Positions 60,400-64,000 of a DNA stretch of 64,000 bases are shown piece by piece. The notes under the pieces are model-generated. The model was not told where the DNA came from, ran no database searches, and saw nothing but the letters and a program-made list of their open reading frames with translations. Position numbers and translations under genes: made by a program. Origin of the DNA: Hymenobacter aerilatus (lineage in GTDB: Bacteria; Bacteroidota; Bacteroidia; Cytophagales; Hymenobacteraceae); assembly GCF_022921095.1 (NCBI RefSeq), contig NZ_CP095053.1, positions 1,468,501 to 1,532,500 on the forward strand. The letters are read 5' to 3'. Numbering within the stretch: position 1 is the first letter of the stretch; every line of letters begins with the position of its first letter.

Positions 60400-62089
60400 T
60401 GCTTTTAAGCTGAAGTGGCAGACCCGCTTCCGCGACAACGACAACTTCGAGATTGGCGAGGCCGACCTGCGCGAGTTTGCCCTCGACGCGGCCGACACGT
60501 TTGGCCTGGCCGATGCGCTGTGGAACTACCGCGGCGCGTTTATCGTGCCCACTGCGCCGGCTACTATCGTAGTAGCCCGCGGCGACGTGTTCACCTCCGG
60601 GCGCGGCCTGTGGCAGTCGCTGGAGGCCGGCAGCGTGAGCACCGCCCCAGCTGCGGGCACGCAGTGGCGCCAACTGCTGGAGCTGGGCTACCAGGACGGC
60701 GGGGTATTCGTGCCTGACACCAATCAGGTAGTGAAAAAGGACTGGGTGTACACCTATGGGCGGCAGCGCTGGCGTTCCAACCGCGACATGGTGGCCAACG
60801 CCGCCCCGGCCGCCGGCAACTGGACGCTGGTGCTCGATGCGACGCCCGGCAACACGTTCGACGAACTTTTCCTGGTAGGAGACACCGAAGCGGCCACCCG
60901 CGCCGCCCGCATCGCGCAGGATGGCGTAGGGAACATCTTTCTACGCAGCACGCTGTTTGGCTACGGGTTTCAGTATTACCCTGGCGACTACGAGGTGAAA
61001 GCAGACGGCGAGTTAGCCATTAATGGTCGGCAGGGCGTGCGTCTACCACGCCTGACGCAGGCCGAGCGGGAGGCTATTCTATTGCCCCGCCCGCCTGGTC
61101 TACTCGTGTACCAGACAGATGGTGCGCAGCCAGGCTACTATGAGCTGACGGCCTCGGGTTGGCAGCCGCTGGGCGGGGGGGCGCCCAGCCCCGCCGATGC
61201 GCTTACTCAGGACGAGGTGGATACGCTGCTGGCAACGGGAGAAGTCGCTGCCGCCGCATACGAAATAGCGGCGGGCTACATTCAGTACTTCGGCGCGGAT
61301 GGCCAGGTGACTACGTACACCGACCTGGCTACGGCACTGACGGCGCCACACCGCTACCAAAACGGCATTGTGCAGGTACGCCAGAGCGAGCCGGCGCTGA
61401 GCCGTGACGCGCTGAACCCGCCGTATCGGTCGCTGTACGGCAACAACAACCTGCTGTTTCTGCAAAACCACACGCTGCAACTCTCGCTATCAGCTAGTGG
61501 TATTTCCATTAATGGTGGCGGCAGTGGCCGCATCATCGGTGGCGGCTACGGCGCGAACAAGAACTACCTGCGCAATGGTCACCTGGAGCAGGCTATTCTT
61601 GCGCCGGGCGCCGGCAATACCATCGTGCTGGAAAACATGCTGCCGCTCACCTACGGCCAGATGAGAATCGAAGGCCCTGGCACGGTGGAGCTGGTCGGCA
61701 GCACGGATATTACGGGCTGGCAGATAGACCCGCAAACGACGATTGTAGATAAGCGCGGCGGCACACCTGGCGACCTCTCCAACTACGATACACGAGCCGA
61801 AGCTGCCGCGAAATACGGCGTAGCTACCCGCGGCACGGCGGAGCTCACGTTTACGCAAGATGCCGAGTACGCGCAGGTGAACACCACCTTTACAGTCGAT
61901 GCAGTAGGCGCCCGAGTAGGAGCCGTGGTGCGAATTCGGCTCGGTGCTGGTGCGTCTGAGCCAACGCTACCAAGTAGCGGTTTCCTCAAGCTCACCAGCG
62001 CCACGTTCACCAGTGGCAAGGCGCACATCTACTCATTTTGCGTGGCGGCTGATGGCATTATCGAGTACTATATCATCGTGCTACCATGA
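60380..62089 (+). CDS. Modular phage tail-fibre-like protein
   Basis: A 569-residue extended protein. The N-terminal part (about 1-190) contains alternating short beta motifs (LWQSLEAGSVSTAPAAGTQW, RQLLELGYQDGGVFVPDTNQ, WVYTYGRQRW). The middle has LPRPPGLLVYQTDGAQPGYY, a common Bacteroidota tail-fibre element, then alternating Gly-rich beta repeats (GISINGGGSGRIIGGGYG). The C-terminal part is a beta-sandwich-like domain (AELTFTQDAEYAQVNTTFTV). It probably forms or caps a fibre for host recognition. The start is within a hairpin, and it overlaps the next gene by 4 bp. Confidence 0.7.
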   Translation: MAKLTLPAFKLKWQTRFRDNDNFEIGEADLREFALDAADTFGLADALWNYRGAFIVPTAPATIVVARGDVFTSGRGLWQSLEAGSVSTAPAAGTQWRQLLELGYQDGGVFVPDTNQVVKKDWVYTYGRQRWRSNRDMVANAAPAAGNWTLVLDATPGNTFDELFLVGDTEAATRAARIAQDGVGNIFLRSTLFGYGFQYYPGDYEVKADGELAINGRQGVRLPRLTQAEREAILLPRPPGLLVYQTDGAQPGYYELTASGWQPLGGGAPSPADALTQDEVDTLLATGEVAAAAYEIAAGYIQYFGADGQVTTYTDLATALTAPHRYQNGIVQVRQSEPALSRDALNPPYRSLYGNNNLLFLQNHTLQLSLSASGISINGGGSGRIIGGGYGANKNYLRNGHLEQAILAPGAGNTIVLENMLPLTYGQMRIEGPGTVELVGSTDITGWQIDPQTTIVDKRGGTPGDLSNYDTRAEAAAKYGVATRGTAELTFTQDAEYAQVNTTFTVDAVGARVGAVVRIRLGAGASEPTLPSSGFLKLTSATFTSGKAHIYSFCVAADGIIEYYIIVLP

Positions 62090-62763
62090 GCCTTAGACGT
62101 GCTTTTTTCGCGGGCCTGGCGCTAGCGCAAGCGCCGGTTGTGCCTATTGAAGCGGATGTGGCGTGGTCGCCAGCCTTTACGCAGAATGGGGCCATCCTCG
62201 CCCCAGCGCGTATTGGTGAGGTATTGGGCACTAGCTCGTACACGTTCGAGTGTTGGCTCTATACCACGTTTCAAGACGGTTTTAGCTGGGTAGGCGGCTA
62301 CGACGACGTAAGGAATCGCTTCTCCAGCCATATTCCCTTTCAGGGGCGCATCTATTTCGACAGCGGCGATATTACCAATGGAGGGCGGATGGAGTTCGGC
62401 TATTTCGCACAGCTGATTCAAACGTGGAATCATATAGCCGTGCAGGTTGATACCGCCACTAATCAGATGCGGTTCTACCTGAATGGAGAGCTGTATTACC
62501 AGCAAACCGGTATTTCGTTACGCCTGCCGACCAATGATGTACCATTTGTGTTCGGCTATCAAGGCCAATCCTACCTGAGCGAAATTCGCTACTGGGATCT
62601 GATTCGCACGCCCCAGCAACTCAAAGCGGATATGGCTATCAGTTACGGTAACGGCGTCGGGCGTACAGGGCTACGCTTCTGCTGGCGCGGCAACGAGACG
62701 GGCGAGACGGGTACACTGGTACGCGACCGGAGCGGCAACAATCTACATGCACTACTCAACTAA
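62086..62763 (+). CDS. LamG/concanavalin-like domain phage protein
   Basis: A 225-residue protein. The N-terminal segment (MSLRRAFFAGLALAQAP) resembles a short signal or anchor. A LamG jelly roll follows, with SYTFECWLYTTFQDGF, WNHIAVQVDTATNQMRFYLN and a closing SEIRYWDLIRTPQQLKADM. LamG modules in phages bind carbohydrate on the host surface. ATGA overlap with the fibre gene implies coupling, so it is likely an accessory receptor-binding module. Confidence 0.75.
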   Translation: MSLRRAFFAGLALAQAPVVPIEADVAWSPAFTQNGAILAPARIGEVLGTSSYTFECWLYTTFQDGFSWVGGYDDVRNRFSSHIPFQGRIYFDSGDITNGGRMEFGYFAQLIQTWNHIAVQVDTATNQMRFYLNGELYYQQTGISLRLPTNDVPFVFGYQGQSYLSEIRYWDLIRTPQQLKADMAISYGNGVGRTGLRFCWRGNETGETGTLVRDRSGNNLHALLN

Positions 62764-62766
62764 ACC

Positions 62767-63279
62767 ATGCTCACAGAATACACTAGCCAACCTATTAGCG
62801 TCGACGTGATCGACTACGTGCGTGGCGCCACACGCTACCACCAAGTAGTGGTAAACCGCTCAATTTCCATTGTGAATAATGCGGACGGCTCCGTGACCGT
62901 CACCATGCCGCTGGAAATTCACGCTTACGCGGTGAATGAGGATGGCAGCCGCGGCGAACGAATGCCGCACGCCGACCGCCGCGACACGTTGGTATCGGAG
63001 GCTGACCGTGCTGTAGACCCCGCCACTGGTGCTATGCGCTACCGCCGTCTGACTAGCACCACCTCCTACAACTACGCTACTGGCGAGGAGGAGGAAATAC
63101 CAGTGCCCGAGGGGCAGATACTAGGCGACTGGCTGGCATACCTGGAGGCCAAGCCAGAGCCGCTCATGCTACAAGGCAAGTTCTTGGCTGCCGTGCATGA
63201 TACGCAGGATGTGAACCTACGTCACCTGCGCGAGCAGTACATTCGCGACGCTGACGCCGCGCCTAGTCGTTTTCAATAA
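62767..63279 (+). CDS. Phage structural-region protein, unknown
   Basis: A 170-residue protein three bases after the previous stop. It has the beta-rich start TSQPISVDVIDYVRGATRY, IVNNADGSVTVTMPLEIHAY, an acidic TSYNYATGEEEEIPVPEG loop and a helical C-terminus. It is probably a small tail-associated or fibre-chaperone protein by position. The stop TAA overlaps the start of the next small gene (TAATG). Confidence 0.6.
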   Translation: MLTEYTSQPISVDVIDYVRGATRYHQVVVNRSISIVNNADGSVTVTMPLEIHAYAVNEDGSRGERMPHADRRDTLVSEADRAVDPATGAMRYRRLTSTTSYNYATGEEEEIPVPEGQILGDWLAYLEAKPEPLMLQGKFLAAVHDTQDVNLRHLREQYIRDADAAPSRFQ

Positions 63280-63371
63280 TGCTAGAACTACCTGACGCTA
63301 CTGTGCCGGTATTGCTCGTTGCCCTCGTAGCCATGATAGCCGGCGCGGTCTGGAAGTCGCGCGCCAAGTAA
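63279..63371 (+). CDS. 30-residue single-helix membrane peptide
   Basis: The ATG at 63279 overlaps the preceding stop (TAATG) and opens a 30-codon frame: MLELPDATVP, then a hydrophobic helix (VLLVALVAMIAGAVW), then a basic tail KSRAK. The positive-inside tail and tight coupling suggest a real membrane microprotein. It is immediately followed by a strong terminator. Holin, spanin-like or assembly roles are possible; none can be assigned. Confidence 0.55.
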   Translation: MLELPDATVPVLLVALVAMIAGAVWKSRAK

Positions 63372-63376
63372 CTCGC

Positions 63377-63409
63377 AGCCGCCTGCTCACGGAGTAGGCG
63401 GCTTTTTTG
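63377..63409 (+). terminator. Terminator of the fibre operon
   Basis: An 8-bp stem (AGCCGCCT/AGGCGGCT, arms 63377-63384 and 63396-63403) with an 11-base loop is followed by further T residues. It ends the operon from 59053. Confidence 0.8.
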
Positions 63410-63466
63410 TGTCCTTTTTGCCGGCTCCGGCTGCCGGCAGCTTTGCATCACTATTTACCCAAGGTG

Positions 63467-64000
63467 ATGCGAATCAATACCCTTCTATCTGCTATTCTGC
63501 ATGGTGCGTTCCTCCTGGAAGGAGCGGCCATGCAGACATTTAATGCCCTGGCTGTGCAGGTGCTTACGGGTCAGATCCAAGCCTCGAGCTTCGAGGACGA
63601 AGAGGAGAAGGAGCCGGTAGCCGCTTGCTATGCCCTGACGCCGCACGCCGCGGGCCTGGGTATCATCGGGTATGGTTCGCTCGGTGAGGTGCCCGCCGGC
63701 TCGGTGGCCATCCACACCATCGCCGGCGTGATGCTGCCCGAGGACAGCTGGTTCACCGGCATGGGCACCCGCACCATTGGCCAGCGCATTCTGGCGGCCG
63801 ACGCGCACGAGAACATCATCGGCCACGTGGCCGTGTGGCGCACGCCCGGCGGCTCTACCATGGGCCTGGAGTCGTTCGCCAACATTATTGCTGGCACCAA
63901 GAAACCACTGGTCAGCTATGCCGAGCAGATGTGCTCAGCCGGCTACTGGGCTGGATCCAGTGCCAACGGGGGCATCGTCGTAGGGGGGCGCACGGCCATG
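63467..64000 (+). CDS. S49-type (SppA/ClpP-like) phage capsid protease, partial
   Basis: The open frame runs from ATG 63467 off the window end (178 codons seen). The core NIIGHVAVWRTPGGSTMGLE with SFANIIAGTKKPLVSYAEQM and CSAGYWAGSSANG matches the S49 signature: PGG loop, conserved KP, and a catalytic Ser in CSAGYW. Phage versions mature the capsid prohead. The active-site Lys is expected beyond the window. It opens a new operon after a terminator. Confidence 0.85.
   Translation, partial: MRINTLLSAILHGAFLLEGAAMQTFNALAVQVLTGQIQASSFEDEEEKEPVAACYALTPHAAGLGIIGYGSLGEVPAGSVAIHTIAGVMLPEDSWFTGMGTRTIGQRILAADAHENIIGHVAVWRTPGGSTMGLESFANIIAGTKKPLVSYAEQMCSAGYWAGSSANGGIVVGGRTAM

Larger units (their letters stand above)
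44817..64000. mobile_element. Prophage or phage-derived integrative element, left part
   Basis: The region begins with a tyrosine integrase next to a host terminator. It carries a CI-like repressor divergent from small closely packed early genes, an excisionase-like HTH protein, a winged-helix replication-type protein, fibre- and LamG-type proteins and an S49-type capsid protease. Gene density, start-stop overlaps and an AT-rich cargo cassette all differ from the flanking chromosome. The right end is beyond the window. Confidence 0.85.

Noticed and set aside
59056..60498. Long open frame of about 480 codons on the minus strand opposite the phage structural genes
   Set aside because: It is a GC-rich shadow of real plus-strand genes with ordered starts, stops and overlaps; its translation is Gln/Val/Ala/Arg-rich and has no recognisable domain.

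Overview
The window looks like chromosome of a Hymenobacter-like bacterium (phylum Bacteroidota). The grounds are a SusC/SusD pair with a DUF3823 lipoprotein, a type III glutamine synthetase, a Porin_10-type putative porin, DUF3823- and GHL/DUF4434-like families, very few Shine-Dalgarno sequences, and promoter -7 boxes of the Bacteroidota form TAnnTTTG. Base composition is fairly GC-rich. The word GGTAGGG/CCCTACC recurs in coding and spacer DNA, which is common in Hymenobacter.

Bases 1-44,800 are ordinary chromosome. In order they hold: a truncated RNA 2'-phosphotransferase; a secreted S1/P1 nuclease; a POT peptide transporter; groES-groEL; an envelope block (sigma-54 activator, LptE-like lipoprotein, conserved TPR protein, SecG); miaB; a CAT-like acetyltransferase; pabB; an exported TPR protein; a zinc-ribbon coiled-coil protein overlapping a NIF3 gene; a SusC-SusD-DUF3823 operon; a SMUG2-type glycosylase; lpxK overlapping a porin; miaE; a GH2 enzyme convergent with a Tat-exported glycoside hydrolase-like protein; an AsnB-like exported protein; a MacB-type permease; an XRE protein; two aldo/keto reductases flanking an AraC regulator; mtaB; an LTA-synthase-type membrane sulfatase; and glutamine synthetase III. 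Spacers carry at least three families of large palindromic repeats and several long perfect bidirectional terminators.

Bases about 44,800-64,000 are the left part of a prophage or integrative phage element that runs off the window. It starts with a tyrosine integrase pointing at the glutamine synthetase terminator. A two-component pair (PAS histidine kinase and single-domain response regulator) follows. Next comes a leftward, strikingly AT-rich cassette: a DUF4062 protein, a HEPN-motif protein, and a GHKL ATPase fused to a PD-(D/E)xK-like nuclease domain. It lies directly downstream of a CI-like XRE repressor on the same strand. To the right of a divergent promoter/operator region are small early genes, an excisionase-like HTH protein, a winged-helix (replication-type) protein, further small genes, a probable structural/tail protein, a fibre-like protein, a LamG protein, a 30-residue membrane peptide, and the start of an S49-type (SppA/ClpP-like) capsid protease.

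The most interesting part is the AT-rich DUF4062-HEPN-GHKL/nuclease cassette. All three domain types belong to bacterial immunity, and the cassette sits in the lysogenic transcript of a prophage, the classic place for prophage-encoded anti-phage defence. I do not recognise this three-gene combination as a named system. A second notable signal is a motif, CAAATACCTTTTCCAC, that abuts start codons in the phage early region and may mark promoters for leaderless transcripts.
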